A stretch of 50,676 nt of DNA from a virus. The first letter of the stretch is position 1. Each line of letters begins with the position of its first letter. Position numbers and translations under genes: made by a program. The DNA is taken from the IMG/VR virus record IMGVR_UViG_3300041586_000139, positions 1 through 50,676 of that record; one strand, written 5' to 3'. Below the pieces are notes generated by a model. The model ran no database searches. It was not told where the DNA came from and saw nothing but the letters and a program-made list of their open reading frames with translations. This document shows, one piece after another, positions 1 to 7,399 of the stretch.

Positions 1-146
1 TACTGGATTAGTCGGTCAGCCTCATTCAGTCTTTCCGCATCGCAGAGACATTTCTCCTGCAAATCTAACTACAGCATTGGCAAACGGCTATACAAAAGTT
101 TTGGTTGCTTATAGCGGCTATTACTACGAATACGAGGGTGACCAAT
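1..146. repeat. Terminal overlap (left copy) showing circular closure
   Basis: Bases 1-146 match 50531-50676. The first 126 positions are identical. The only differences are at 127, 130 and 133 (C/A/C here, T/G/T at the right end). All three fall in third codon positions of the same reading frame and keep Tyr-Glu-Tyr. This is seen directly. The inference is a circular genome, or a circularly permuted one, assembled from a population with strain variation. A true terminal repeat is a less likely alternative because of the mismatches. Confidence 0.9.
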
Positions 147-205
147 GGTGGAAAAAACACCCTCATGATTGGGAAGATCCTATAGCAGTAAAAAATATAG
201 AATAG
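2..205 (+). CDS. 3' part of a small hypothetical protein that spans the genome junction
   Basis: An open frame runs from base 2 to the TAG at 203-205, with no start inside this end. The right end of the window (from about 50523) carries the upstream part, so the joined product is about 70-80 residues. It is rich in aromatic residues (a Tyr-Ser-Gly-Tyr-Tyr-Tyr-Glu-Tyr stretch, then Trp-Trp) and ends in a charged tail. I do not recognise a family. The silent differences between the two copies of the overlap argue that this frame is really translated. A hairpin lies directly after it. Confidence 0.7.
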   Translation, partial: TGLVGQPHSVFPHRRDISPANLTTALANGYTKVLVAYSGYYYEYEGDQWWKKHPHDWEDPIAVKNIE

Positions 206-229
206 AGCGCCTTGTTTGCAACTCAATAA

Positions 230-266
230 AAAGGCGATCGCTATTTACTAGATAGGGATCGCCTTT
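230..266 (+). terminator. HIP1-containing hairpin terminator
   Basis: Inverted repeat with arms AAAGGCGATC and GATCGCCTTT and a partly paired interior (CTAT/ATAG). It lies between the junction-spanning gene and the clamp gene. The U-tract is short, so read-through into the clamp gene is possible. Confidence 0.55.
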
Positions 267-298
267 CAAATTCATTCATTAAGTAAGGAAATTCTATC

Positions 299-1486
299 AT
301 GATTATCAAAGAAGCAATCAACACCGCCGCCAAATTTGCCAGCACCCGCACAGGTCACGCAGTACTAGCTTGCATAGCTAGCAGGAACGGAGTGATCACC
401 GCGTCAGACTTGCAGAATTTCGTAGAGATCAAGGTCACACCAAGAACGCCAAATTTTGTAGTACCCGCGAAGATCCTGAAGGACACGATCAAGGGACTAG
501 AAAAATTTGAGATCACCGCCGAATCGGTGCAAGGAATTACGATCACCCACAAACGCGGAAAGCAGGAGCTAAACGGATACGACCTAGACGATTACCCAGA
601 AACACCCAAGGCGCAAGGCGAGAAGTTTTATATTTGGGAATCTAGACTATTTACAGCATTTACGGCTGTTAATCCTGTGGTAGAAAAAAACCACAGCAGC
701 CGACTTTTAAGGGGTATTAACCTCAAGTCGGACGGACTCAAGATGACTCTATCAGCTGCCGATAACTACAAGGCAGCAAGAAGAGGTTTCAGCGTACCCG
801 ATGGCACGCCAACACTAAACATCACGATCCCGCTAACTTGGTTCTCATTGCTGAAGGCAAAGAGCGATCGCGAAATCTGTATCTATGTAGATCATGCCAA
901 CATCGTCATGGAAATCGGTGATATTAGAATCACTTCGCGATTGATCGAAGGAGAATATCCAAATTTTCCAGACGCTCCAAACAACGGCAGTATTATCAGC
1001 GCCGAAAACAGGGTGGCGATGATCCGCAATCTGGAAATTGCGAAGGCAATGGGATCGGAAAAAGTCGAGTTGTCACTGAAAGGAAACAAGTTGATTATGT
1101 CTGCATTTACAACGCAGATCGATCGCGTAAGTTACGAAATTGCGATCCGCAATCCATCAGATTTATATTATTTTGCCCCCGCAATTATCTCAGAGATTTA
1201 TATGTATACCAGCCTAAGCTATTACGCAGAGCATCCCAAATCATCATATTTGCGCTGGGATATTCAAACCCCCGAATACATCAATAACGCGATGGAATTT
1301 TGCACACCCGCAGTAGTCCAATCCGAGCAGTCGCAAATCTGCGGAATTGTCGAACTTATCGCAACGCTCAAATGCTGCGATAAAGATCGCGATGTGTCGA
1401 TAGATTTATCAAAGATGATCGCGATCGGCTCAGTAGGGAAAGAACCGACAATTTTAATGGCACACTTAAAAAACGCGATCGCGTAA
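299..1486 (+). CDS. dnaN: DNA polymerase III beta subunit-like sliding clamp
   Basis: A 395-residue protein of typical beta-clamp length. A recognisable stretch is the LLRGINLKSDG...LSAADNYKAARR segment of the middle domain (about residues 137-162), followed by ITSRLIEGEYPNFPDA at about 210-225, the hallmark of the second/third clamp domain boundary. The expected role is a dimeric ring on DNA that tethers the replicative polymerase. The usual C-terminal Pro-Met-Arg end is replaced by a longer tail ending in Asn-Ala-Ile-Ala, where the last codons form a HIP1 site. AAGGAA eight bases before ATG 299 supports the start. With no phage polymerase visible, it probably recruits the host polymerase III. 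Confidence 0.88.
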   Translation: MIIKEAINTAAKFASTRTGHAVLACIASRNGVITASDLQNFVEIKVTPRTPNFVVPAKILKDTIKGLEKFEITAESVQGITITHKRGKQELNGYDLDDYPETPKAQGEKFYIWESRLFTAFTAVNPVVEKNHSSRLLRGINLKSDGLKMTLSAADNYKAARRGFSVPDGTPTLNITIPLTWFSLLKAKSDREICIYVDHANIVMEIGDIRITSRLIEGEYPNFPDAPNNGSIISAENRVAMIRNLEIAKAMGSEKVELSLKGNKLIMSAFTTQIDRVSYEIAIRNPSDLYYFAPAIISEIYMYTSLSYYAEHPKSSYLRWDIQTPEYINNAMEFCTPAVVQSEQSQICGIVELIATLKCCDKDRDVSIDLSKMIAIGSVGKEPTILMAHLKNAIA

Positions 1487-1506
1487 AGCACAGATCGCCG
1501 CCCAGT

Positions 1507-1552
1507 AAAAAGACCATCCTTAAAAACGAAAGTTTAGGGATGGTCTTTTTTT
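1507..1552 (+). terminator. Strong intrinsic terminator after the clamp gene
   Basis: Arms AAAAAGACCATCC and GGATGGTCTTTTT (one extra base) close a 17-19 base loop and end in a run of T. It lies 20 bases after the clamp stop codon. The A-run on the other side would allow termination on the opposite strand too. Confidence 0.85.
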
Positions 1553-1640
1553 ATAAAAAAATTTTTCTTTTTTTTGCCTCTTAGCACGACTCAAATTGTA
1601 GCTTCGTACTAATCAACCAGCCGATTTATTAACCTGTGAT

Positions 1641-1712
1641 TTTCTCGCAAATATTTCTCAGTCGCTTGTATATGTATAGTCTTGTGTGTTTGGGGGATAC
1701 CCCCATGTAATT
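1641..1712 (+). repeat. Copy 1 of the four-copy ~75-bp intergenic element
   Basis: Shares an ordered set of blocks with copies at 15661, 25631 and 39397: AAATATTTCTC, then GCTTGTATATGTATAG, then TGTTTGGGGGATACCCC. The GGGGGATACCCCC part can form a tight hairpin. It occupies the gap of over 300 bases between the clamp terminator and the gene at 1821, where I see no coding frame. Confidence 0.85.
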
Positions 1713-1820
1713 TTGCGCCTTACGCGACAATCAGGTGCGCGATGCTTGGATATTATAGAAATTATCTTCCCCCGCCCCTACGTCCTACAACTTATCTATC
1801 AATTCATTTAAGGAGTAACC

Positions 1821-1979
1821 ATGTTCAAAGTTAACGATCGCGTGCGTATCATCGGTATATTTTCGCGCAAGCATGGCACTGTTATAGCTGTGCCGCGTCG
1901 CGCTGTGTTCGAGATTAAATTAGACAGTGGTGTACTGGAAACTTATCCACTGCATTACCTATGCCCTGCTACTGCATAG
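1821..1979 (+). CDS. Small basic protein, 52 aa, unknown
   Basis: ATG 1821 is preceded by AAGGAG (1810-1815), the best ribosome-binding site in this part of the window, and the frame closes with TAG at 1977-1979. The sequence opens MFKVNDRVRIIG and continues with alternating hydrophobic and basic residues, which fits a small SH3-like (KOW/Tudor-type) beta barrel of the kind often found as a phage accessory protein. That fold is a guess from the pattern. A terminator follows 22 bases later, so the gene is monocistronic and may be driven from the repeat element upstream. Confidence 0.75.
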   Translation: MFKVNDRVRIIGIFSRKHGTVIAVPRRAVFEIKLDSGVLETYPLHYLCPATA

Positions 1980-2000
1980 CACTAGATATATATGCGTTTG

Positions 2001-2028
2001 AAGCCGTCAGCTATTGACGGCTTTTTTT
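2001..2028 (+). terminator. Intrinsic terminator
   Basis: Stem AAGCCGTCA / TGACGGCTT with a five-base loop, then seven T. It separates the 52-aa gene from the replication operon promoter. Confidence 0.9.
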
Positions 2029-2034
2029 ATTTTC

Positions 2035-2065
2035 TTGACAAAGGATCAATAAAGACGTAGTCTTT
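2035..2065 (+). promoter_or_regulatory. Sigma70-type promoter with overlapping operator palindrome
   Basis: TTGACA at 2035-2040 is followed after 17 bases by TAGTCT (2058-2063). The perfect palindrome AAAGAC-GTA-GTCTTT (2051-2065) covers the -10 element. The first downstream gene (2091) encodes a ribbon-helix-helix protein, so autoregulation of the replication operon is a natural inference. Confidence 0.7.
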
Positions 2066-2090
2066 AAAAGTACCAAACAAAAAAAAACAC

Positions 2091-2246
2091 ATGGAACACA
2101 AGCGAGTTTTGATTAATGTAGTTATCCCCTCAAAGCTTCGGGATGACGCTAAAGAGGCGGCGATCGCGTTAGACACCGATTTATCTAAGGTGATTCGCCA
2201 AGCGCTAAAAGAGCTTATCAAGAAAGCTCAAAAGGTATCGACATGA
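2091..2246 (+). CDS. Ribbon-helix-helix DNA-binding protein (putative operon repressor), 51 aa
   Basis: The 51-residue product has the Arc/CopG layout: a short N-terminal beta strand (KRVLINVVIPSKL), then a helix (RDDAKEAAIALDT), then DLSKVIRQALKELIKKAQ as the second helix. Such proteins bind DNA as dimers through the strand. It is the first gene after a promoter whose -10 box lies inside a palindrome, suggesting it represses its own operon. Its TGA overlaps the next start codon (ATGA at 2243). Confidence 0.78.
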   Translation: MEHKRVLINVVIPSKLRDDAKEAAIALDTDLSKVIRQALKELIKKAQKVST

Positions 2247-2479
2247 TCCCAATCGAACTCAGGAAACAGTTAGCCGCTAAAGGCTACTTCAGTTCACTCG
2301 CTACGATCATTATCTGCCAGTGCAACCGATGCTCTAGCGGTAAGCAATGCGATCTATGCAATCGCAAAACGCCAGCTTGTCAGGTTGATATTTGCGGTAA
2401 CGGGAGAATATTCTGTCCAAGTTGCGCGCCACACGTTGAGCAATTCATTTTTAAGAAGCAAGAGGCGATCGCGTTATGA
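2243..2479 (+). CDS. Small Cys-rich (zinc-binding) protein, 78 aa
   Basis: The central part contains CQCNRCSSGKQC, CNRKTPAC and CPSC motifs (about residues 26-60), pointing to one or two zinc knuckles. It overlaps the preceding RHH gene and the following replication gene by four bases each (ATGA), so the three are translationally coupled. Position directly before the initiator-like gene suggests a replication accessory or regulatory role. The last codons again form a HIP1 site. No family name can be given. Confidence 0.7.
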   Translation: MIPIELRKQLAAKGYFSSLATIIICQCNRCSSGKQCDLCNRKTPACQVDICGNGRIFCPSCAPHVEQFIFKKQEAIAL

Positions 2480-3498
2480 CAATGGAATGGTTCAAACTTC
2501 ACCACGAAATCGCGGACGACATCAAAATCAGGCGATTCTCACCACAAGAAAAGTGGGCATGGATTGTCTTGCTATGCCTAGCCAATAAGTCGTCAGAGCG
2601 TGGAATTATATTCGCTGATGATGACGACATCGCCGACTATTGCGAGTTCAACACTAAGCAAGATTGGCTTTACTACCGCGATAAATTAATTGCCAAAGGA
2701 ATGCTTGAAAAAAGCGTGTCTGGAAACCTCTTAATTTTGAATTGGGAAAAGCGACAGTCGCGAAAACCAAGTGATGATCCTCAGCGAGTTAAAGAGCGTG
2801 TTGCAAAGTCAAGAGCAAATAAGAAAACTCAATCTACAAGCGAGTTTCAAGAAGATGTAACGCGTTGTATCGCGTTACAAAGCCCTTGTATCGCGTATGT
2901 AACGCCCCAGACTAGATTAGATGAGATTAGATCAGAAGAGATTAGATCAGAAGAGATCCACACAAATATTAATTTGCGCGAAAGTGAAAATGATTTTTGT
3001 GAGTTTTCAGGATTTGAAGACAAAAAAAAAGAAAGCCTTGAAAATTCTTCTCCTGAAGAAAAAAAAGAACCTGATGCTGTAGCTAACAATCCAGAAACTC
3101 AAGAAACCCCACCCCCTACCCCCGCCCCTTTGCGCCGCGCCAAAATCTCTGACATTGAAAAGTTTGAGCAAAAGTGGCAAGCCGAAAATAATTTGGTTGA
3201 CTGCAAAAAACTCTCTAGGAATCCTGACTTTAAGAAGTTTGTCTTAGGACGCTTGCAAAAACTACCATCAGCAAAAAAAGGTGATTGGAATCCAGATATT
3301 GCGGACGCGGGAAAGTATATCGCAGCAGGACAATTTGATTTCAGACGTAGAGGCGAAATTGAGTTGATCCATGAAGCATTCACCGAGTATCAGCGATCGC
3401 AGCTAGAAGTAACACAGCCCACAGCCTCAAGCGATCGTCAACCAATGCCAGAAAGATCGGCAGTCCCCGCAAACCTTAAAAACTTGATAAAGAAATGA
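2476..3498 (+). CDS. Replication initiator-like protein (phage replisome organiser type)
   Basis: The 340-residue product begins MEWFKLHHEIADDIKIRRFS and continues with a winged-helix-like N-terminal domain (about residues 1-95), as in phage replication organisers of the DnaD/lambda O kind. A low-complexity charged linker follows, including the tandem DEIRSEEIRSEEI run at about 152-166, which is common in such phage proteins, and a Pro-rich stretch at about 210-218. The C-terminal part (about 220-290) is conserved-looking and could be the helicase-loading part. It overlaps the helicase gene by four bases. The family assignment is by architecture and neighbourhood, not by a catalytic motif. 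Confidence 0.7.
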   Translation: MTMEWFKLHHEIADDIKIRRFSPQEKWAWIVLLCLANKSSERGIIFADDDDIADYCEFNTKQDWLYYRDKLIAKGMLEKSVSGNLLILNWEKRQSRKPSDDPQRVKERVAKSRANKKTQSTSEFQEDVTRCIALQSPCIAYVTPQTRLDEIRSEEIRSEEIHTNINLRESENDFCEFSGFEDKKKESLENSSPEEKKEPDAVANNPETQETPPPTPAPLRRAKISDIEKFEQKWQAENNLVDCKKLSRNPDFKKFVLGRLQKLPSAKKGDWNPDIADAGKYIAAGQFDFRRRGEIELIHEAFTEYQRSQLEVTQPTASSDRQPMPERSAVPANLKNLIKK

Positions 3499-4859
3499 TG
3501 CAAACAATCGACTCAGAACAGCAACAAGCCGAAAACTTACGATCATTGAACGCGGAGAAATCGATCATCGCCTCACTTTTTGGCTATCAGGGCATTGCTA
3601 ACGACCTTAGCCTTATCCTTACAGGTAAAATGTTTTACAACAGCATTCACGGTCAAATCTTCGACAAGTGTGTAGCCCTTGAAAAACAAGGCGAAGTCGT
3701 CAACACTGAGTTAGTCGCTCATTCGATTTGGCTAGATCGCGAAATGAAAGGCATTTCATTTTCCACAATCGACCACAGCGTCACAATCATAGAGATTGTG
3801 AAAAGTTTTCTGCCAAGCCCGAATTTTATTGAATACGCTGAAATCATTCGCGATAAATACAAAGCTCGTGAATATCGCAGTCTATGCCAGCAAGCAATTA
3901 ATAGATTTGGCGAACAAAGTTTTGCCGAGGCTAAAGACTGGTTTGAGCGATCGCTTGCAGAATTGCAAGTTACAGGAGCGAGTGAGCATACTCGCAAAAT
4001 GTCCGATGTGATGCTTGAAGAGTTTCATAATCTGGCAGCTATCAACCAAAGCCAAGGCGAAGAAGCCACGCTGATTTTGCCGACAGGCTTCAAGTGGCTT
4101 GATGAAAAGCTGGGCGGTGGGATGCCTAGTGAAAGGCTGATTACAATTTTGGGAGCAACAGGCATGGGTAAAACTACCTTGCTGCTTGAGATTTTGGTCA
4201 GTTGCGCTTACACATATCGCCAGCCAACATTATTCTTTTCCCTTGAAATGGGATCTAATAGCCAAGCTCAAAAGCTGTTTTCCAAACACGCAAAAATCTC
4301 TACGCAACATCTGCAAGCGGGGCGAATTTCGGAAGCCCAATGGCAAGCAATATATCAAACTTCTGTTGATTATCAACCAGTGCCATTAGAGATTAATGCT
4401 CGTGTTCGCACCATAGAAGAAATTGTCTCTATCTCAAGAGCTTTTTACGCTAAACATGGCAGTATCGGCGCGATCGCCGTGGACTTCCTAACACTGGTCA
4501 AAGCGTCTGGCAAGGGCGATGATCGCCATACGCCTAACCATGTTTTGCAGGAACTCAATCAACTCAAAAAAGAGCTAAACACCCGCGTTTATGTTCTTTG
4601 CCAAATTGGCAGAGCCGTCAAAGATCGCCAAGATAAGCGACCAAAGATTGAGGATGCTAAGGAAACTGGCATGGTTGAGGAATTGAGTGACATCGTTCTA
4701 AGCTGCTATCGCGATGAGTATTACTTCCCAGATTCGCGTGACAGAGGCATTATGGAGCTTTGTATGCTCAAGTCTCGGTACACAAGTTTGGAAACTTTTA
4801 AGTTGATTTTCGATGGCGCAACCTCTTCCATTTGCGACCTAAAAAACTATGCCGTTTAA
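3495..4859 (+). CDS. dnaB: DnaB-like replicative DNA helicase
   Basis: A 454-residue protein with both DnaB parts. The N-terminal helical domain (about 12-100) has the EKSIIASLFG...FYNSIHGQIFDKC pattern. The RecA-like motor has Walker A GATGMGKTT at about 219-227, Walker B-type IGAIAVDFLTLV at about 325-336, and the downstream LCQIGRAVKDRQDKRPKIEDAKETG...LSDIVLSCYRDEYY region typical of DnaB. It unwinds DNA at the fork and is probably loaded by the protein encoded just before. The start is ATG 3495, or ATG 3498, both overlapping the previous stop. It overlaps the next gene by 11 bases. Confidence 0.93.
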   Translation: MMQTIDSEQQQAENLRSLNAEKSIIASLFGYQGIANDLSLILTGKMFYNSIHGQIFDKCVALEKQGEVVNTELVAHSIWLDREMKGISFSTIDHSVTIIEIVKSFLPSPNFIEYAEIIRDKYKAREYRSLCQQAINRFGEQSFAEAKDWFERSLAELQVTGASEHTRKMSDVMLEEFHNLAAINQSQGEEATLILPTGFKWLDEKLGGGMPSERLITILGATGMGKTTLLLEILVSCAYTYRQPTLFFSLEMGSNSQAQKLFSKHAKISTQHLQAGRISEAQWQAIYQTSVDYQPVPLEINARVRTIEEIVSISRAFYAKHGSIGAIAVDFLTLVKASGKGDDRHTPNHVLQELNQLKKELNTRVYVLCQIGRAVKDRQDKRPKIEDAKETGMVEELSDIVLSCYRDEYYFPDSRDRGIMELCMLKSRYTSLETFKLIFDGATSSICDLKNYAV

Positions 4860-5226
4860 CAAATCGGTTAATCGCAGATTGCGGTATCTCAGTAATCCGC
4901 TCCCCCCCGCTTTCAGTCTTATTGATATCCCAAAATGTGAGCTAATCAATAAGACCTGTCCTGAATGCGATTATCCGATCGCATGGGACAAGCAAAATGC
5001 AGGGATATTTGTTAACTGCTCTATGTGCTTCCATTTGCATCCATGTAGTAAGGTGATCGCTTGCATGGCTACTATTGCAGATATCAAGCTACTAAAAGTT
5101 GACAAGTCGAAGCTTGAGACAGCCCTTGAGTATTGCCGAGGTCGAGACAAAATCCATTACGTTAGTTGGGAAAGTCTCCCAATTGACGATCTAAAAACTT
5201 TACTTGGGAAGATGCAAAATGATTAA
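4849..5226 (+). CDS. Hypothetical protein with a zinc ribbon, 125 aa
   Basis: The start overlaps the helicase end. A Cys pattern CPECDYPI...CSMC at about residues 37-58 looks like a zinc ribbon, of the kind found in primase or transcription-like proteins. Placement directly after DnaB makes a replication accessory role plausible, but no primase catalytic motif is visible. The C-terminal third is an unassigned helical segment. Confidence 0.65.
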   Translation: MPFNKSVNRRLRYLSNPLPPAFSLIDIPKCELINKTCPECDYPIAWDKQNAGIFVNCSMCFHLHPCSKVIACMATIADIKLLKVDKSKLETALEYCRGRDKIHYVSWESLPIDDLKTLLGKMQND

Positions 5227-5452
5227 CTGCCCACCCGCCGAACGTGCCGCGATCGTCCTTAGCTACGATCGCCATATTGCTTTCATCATGGAGAGTTTGC
5301 GATCGCGCTTAGAGGTCGCAAGACGCGCCACAAATCCAAAGCAGATAATTCTGTTGCAGACATTTCAAGGCTGCGAGAAGCGGCAGCTATCAGGAATCCT
5401 AAACGAGCGCCTAGCGCTTTGCAAACAATTGTATAAAGGTAAAACGCGATGA
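5219..5452 (+). CDS. Hypothetical helical protein, 77 aa
   Basis: ATG 5219 overlaps the stop of the preceding gene, which I prefer to the upstream in-frame start at 5204. The product is predicted largely helical, basic in the middle, with no known motif. It belongs to the coupled replication operon, with an ATGA-type overlap to the next gene (5449). Confidence 0.6.
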   Translation: MINCPPAERAAIVLSYDRHIAFIMESLRSRLEVARRATNPKQIILLQTFQGCEKRQLSGILNERLALCKQLYKGKTR

Positions 5453-5847
5453 TTCTCTCATTTGGTTGGACGCATGATTTCTTGCCCCCGAAAGGATGCA
5501 AAGATACCACCCGCAGACTATGGAAAGAGAGCTTTTTGCTTTCATGGCAAAAAGCCTATGACACAGATCCCTTGCGATGGCACGATGCTGTAGATAAGCA
5601 GCTTTGCTTCAAAGGAAAGTACATCGGGAGGCTCAGATTATTAGAGCGTCCTTTCAAGCAACATCTGAGGGATATGCCCTCAGAGGACGTTTTGAGAGAA
5701 GGCGGTATGGTCAATTCTGTTGATGAATTTATCAACAGATACTTCCAAGGCAATCGCGAATTATGCCCCGCCGTTGTCAGGTTTGAGTACAAGGCTTTGG
5801 TAGCTCCAAAGCCAATTCAGTTAAATTTATTGGAGTCGGTAGCATGA
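5449..5847 (+). CDS. Conserved-looking hypothetical protein, possible ASCH/PUA-like fold, 132 aa
   Basis: The product begins ILSFGWTHDFLPPKGCKDTTRR. The lysine-then-threonine-arginine arrangement near the N-terminus, followed by KYIGRLRLLERPF and a C-terminal beta-rich part ending VVRFEYK, resembles ASCH-like domains, which bind RNA or modified nucleotides. That reading is tentative. It overlaps both neighbours by four bases. Its 3' end contains the first copy of a 24-bp repeat (5826-5849) that recurs at 6335. Confidence 0.62.
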   Translation: MILSFGWTHDFLPPKGCKDTTRRLWKESFLLSWQKAYDTDPLRWHDAVDKQLCFKGKYIGRLRLLERPFKQHLRDMPSEDVLREGGMVNSVDEFINRYFQGNRELCPAVVRFEYKALVAPKPIQLNLLESVA

Positions 5848-5849
5848 AA
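5826..5849 (+). repeat. 24-bp direct repeat, copy 1
   Basis: Identical to 6335-6358. It contains the ribosome-binding site GGAG and the start codon of the 5844 gene. The second copy is fused to a broken methyltransferase start, so the pair probably marks a deletion or duplication by homologous recombination. Confidence 0.85.
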
Positions 5850-6260
5850 CTGCAAATTATTAGATTAAATCCAAGTTCAGACCCGTTCTACCCCGAAAAA
5901 GATTCGGACACGTTTCATTTGGAGGAAAAAGACAAATGGACGCTGAAGCTTCAGAACGACTATTTAGACGAGGTTCTGTTTGAACAAGGTTCTTTTGACT
6001 TGTTAGCCATAAACAAGCTCATGTTCGCGAGTTCTGATAATGTCGTCAAGTATAAAGACTTTTGGATTGGGTGCGAATATTCAAAAGGCAGTTTGATTGC
6101 GATTAGAATTATGGACATTTTCACTAAAGCTTGCTGGAAATTCCCTTGTGACATGGAAGGGATCCAACCTTTCTTTGGTCGCACCGATTTTAGCAAGGCG
6201 ATCGCGTGGATGAGGATAGTGATCGACAATATCCCTACTGGCTTGGAAGTATCAACATGA
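5844..6260 (+). CDS. Hypothetical protein, 138 aa
   Basis: It starts at ATG 5844 inside the end of the preceding gene and ends in TGA 6258-6260, which overlaps the start of the methyltransferase remnant. Mixed alpha/beta composition with an acidic N-terminal third; no motif recognised. It is the last intact gene of the replication operon. Confidence 0.6.
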   Translation: MKLQIIRLNPSSDPFYPEKDSDTFHLEEKDKWTLKLQNDYLDEVLFEQGSFDLLAINKLMFASSDNVVKYKDFWIGCEYSKGSLIAIRIMDIFTKACWKFPCDMEGIQPFFGRTDFSKAIAWMRIVIDNIPTGLEVST

Positions 6261-6370
6261 ATAAAACAATCACTACGCTCTTTAGCTGTATCGAAGGAGT
6301 CGGTGACGGAGCTAGGAGAGCAGGGCTAGAACATTTTATTGGAGTCGGTAGCATGAAAAATAATCCGTAA
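6257..6370 (+). pseudogene. N-terminal remnant of a cytosine-5 DNA methyltransferase
   Basis: A 37-codon frame starts at ATG 6257 (overlapping the previous stop). Its first 28 residues, TTLFSCIEGVGDGARRAGLE, match motif I of C5-methyltransferases (consensus LFSGxGGxxxGxxxAG, the S-adenosylmethionine site). The frame then runs into the second copy of the 24-bp repeat (6335-6358) and stops at 6370. Motifs IV, VI and VIII are absent. An intact C5-methyltransferase is present elsewhere (9363-10142), so this is a broken relic, removed by recombination at the repeat or left after replacement. Confidence 0.7.
6335..6358 (+). repeat. 24-bp direct repeat, copy 2
   Basis: Exact second copy of 5826-5849, located where the methyltransferase remnant loses its homology. 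In copy 1 it leads into the gene at 5844; here the frame ends a few codons later. Confidence 0.85.
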
Positions 6371-6378
6371 ATTAAGCA

Positions 6379-6406
6379 TTGACATACACATGATTAGGTG
6401 TATAAT
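6379..6406 (+). promoter_or_regulatory. Consensus sigma70 promoter with an inverted repeat in the spacer
   Basis: TTGACA (6379-6384) and TATAAT (6401-6406) are both perfect consensus, with 16-bp spacing. ATACAC-8-GTGTAT lies across the spacer (6384-6403) and could bind a repressor. It would drive the 6497 gene and possibly the modification island beyond. It is the clearest promoter in the window. Confidence 0.85.
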
Positions 6407-6496
6407 AGTGTGTATGTTTAGCAAGCAAAGATATCGCGAAGTTACTAAGCGATCGCACTAATTCAAAAACATAAATAACTCAAAAGGAGAAACACA

Positions 6497-6778
6497 ATGT
6501 ATTTAGAAACAAAACTTTATAACTACCACAGAGATTTAGTGGGCGATGCAGCTCAGAACACGCACCCGATCGCATTCGAGATCGACGGGAAGCGCATTGA
6601 ATGCGGTATAGACTACAGGGAGTTAGCCTATGAAGCAAAAAAGAACGGCTCTTTCTGGGTTCTTCCCGATGATCGAATTGAATTTAAAATCGTCTCGAAA
6701 TTTGTTAGCGACTGTAGTGCCATCGGTAGTAAAATCCGATGGCGAATCCCAAGAAATGCGATCGCCATCTATTGCTAG
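6497..6778 (+). CDS. Hypothetical protein, 93 aa
   Basis: ATG 6497 follows AAGGAG (6483-6488) and a consensus promoter about 90 bases upstream, so expression looks strong. The product is a small beta-rich protein with a basic C-terminus (SKIRWRIPRNAIAIYC) and no known motif. An IS200/IS605-type palindrome begins one base after its stop, so its original 3' neighbour has been displaced. Confidence 0.7.
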   Translation: MYLETKLYNYHRDLVGDAAQNTHPIAFEIDGKRIECGIDYRELAYEAKKNGSFWVLPDDRIEFKIVSKFVSDCSAIGSKIRWRIPRNAIAIYC

Positions 6779-6820
6779 TTGACATCCTCCCCGTCCGTTA
6801 TATAACGGACGGGGATTCCT
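6779..6820 (+). mobile_element. Isolated IS200/IS605-family end palindrome
   Basis: The perfect 26-bp palindrome at 6789-6814 (core CCCCGTCCGTTA / TAACGGACGGGG), flanked by TTGACATCCT and ATTCCTTC, is the well-known subterminal hairpin of IS200/IS605-group elements in cyanobacteria. No transposase or TnpB adjoins it, so it is a solo end or a non-autonomous palindromic relic. TTGACATGCTC at 6839 partly repeats the TTGACATCCTC at 6779, which could mark the insertion site. Confidence 0.75.
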
Positions 6821-6843
6821 TCTTACACTCAGGCTTATTTGAC

Positions 6844-7392
6844 ATGCTCTCATACGGTAAAGTTCCACCAATTCTCAAAAGCATAAACGACAGAGATGAC
6901 AGCCCTTTTCAAAATCTCTTAGATTCGGACTATAACAGGACAGGAAATAAAATAGTATGTTTTACAACTATCGAACAATCAATGAGACATATTGAAGTTA
7001 TGTTTCCCTTTTTAGAAGATGATGAGGATTCTCTAATTGAATTTTTCCTGAATATCTGGCAAGCTGTTAAGTTGACTTATCCTTCGCTTTGGGGGCAAGA
7101 AAACATCTTTATGGAGAAAGTTAATATCAATGCTTTGAATGAATTTATCAGCGATCGCCTTGTAAAGGCTTGGGAGTTTGGACTTATCGACGATATTTTT
7201 GATACTACATCTGTAAGAAGACAAGTTTGCGACATTCTCAAACAAATTCCTTCTGAGTTTTGGCAGAGAAAATGGTCGATTACTATTCAAGATAATGCAA
7301 ATGTTCGGAAGTTGATCATTAAAGACATGGAAAAGCAGATCCAAAACTATAAGCTCGGCAAGCAATGGTTTAAGGGCTTGGCTTGTCATTAA
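6844..7392 (+). pseudogene. C-terminal fragment of a DGQHR-domain (DndB-like) protein
   Basis: The frame is open back to 6739 only because it happens to read through the IS end and the previous gene. The protein-like part begins near ATG 6844 (182 residues). It has the C-terminal features of DGQHR/DndB-type proteins: LIEFFLNIWQAVKLTYPSLW, then VNINALNEFISDRL. The N-terminal half with the DGQHR motif itself is missing. DndB-like proteins are linked to phosphorothioate modification and defence. A shortened but expressed form cannot be excluded, since the frame has no internal stop. Confidence 0.55.
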
Positions 7393-7399
7393 AAATAAT

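Noticed and set aside
6739-6843. Upstream part of the long frame ending at 7392, starting at 6739
   Set aside because: It overlaps the end of the 6497 gene and reads through an IS palindrome; the frame is open by chance, so the protein-like part starts near 6844.
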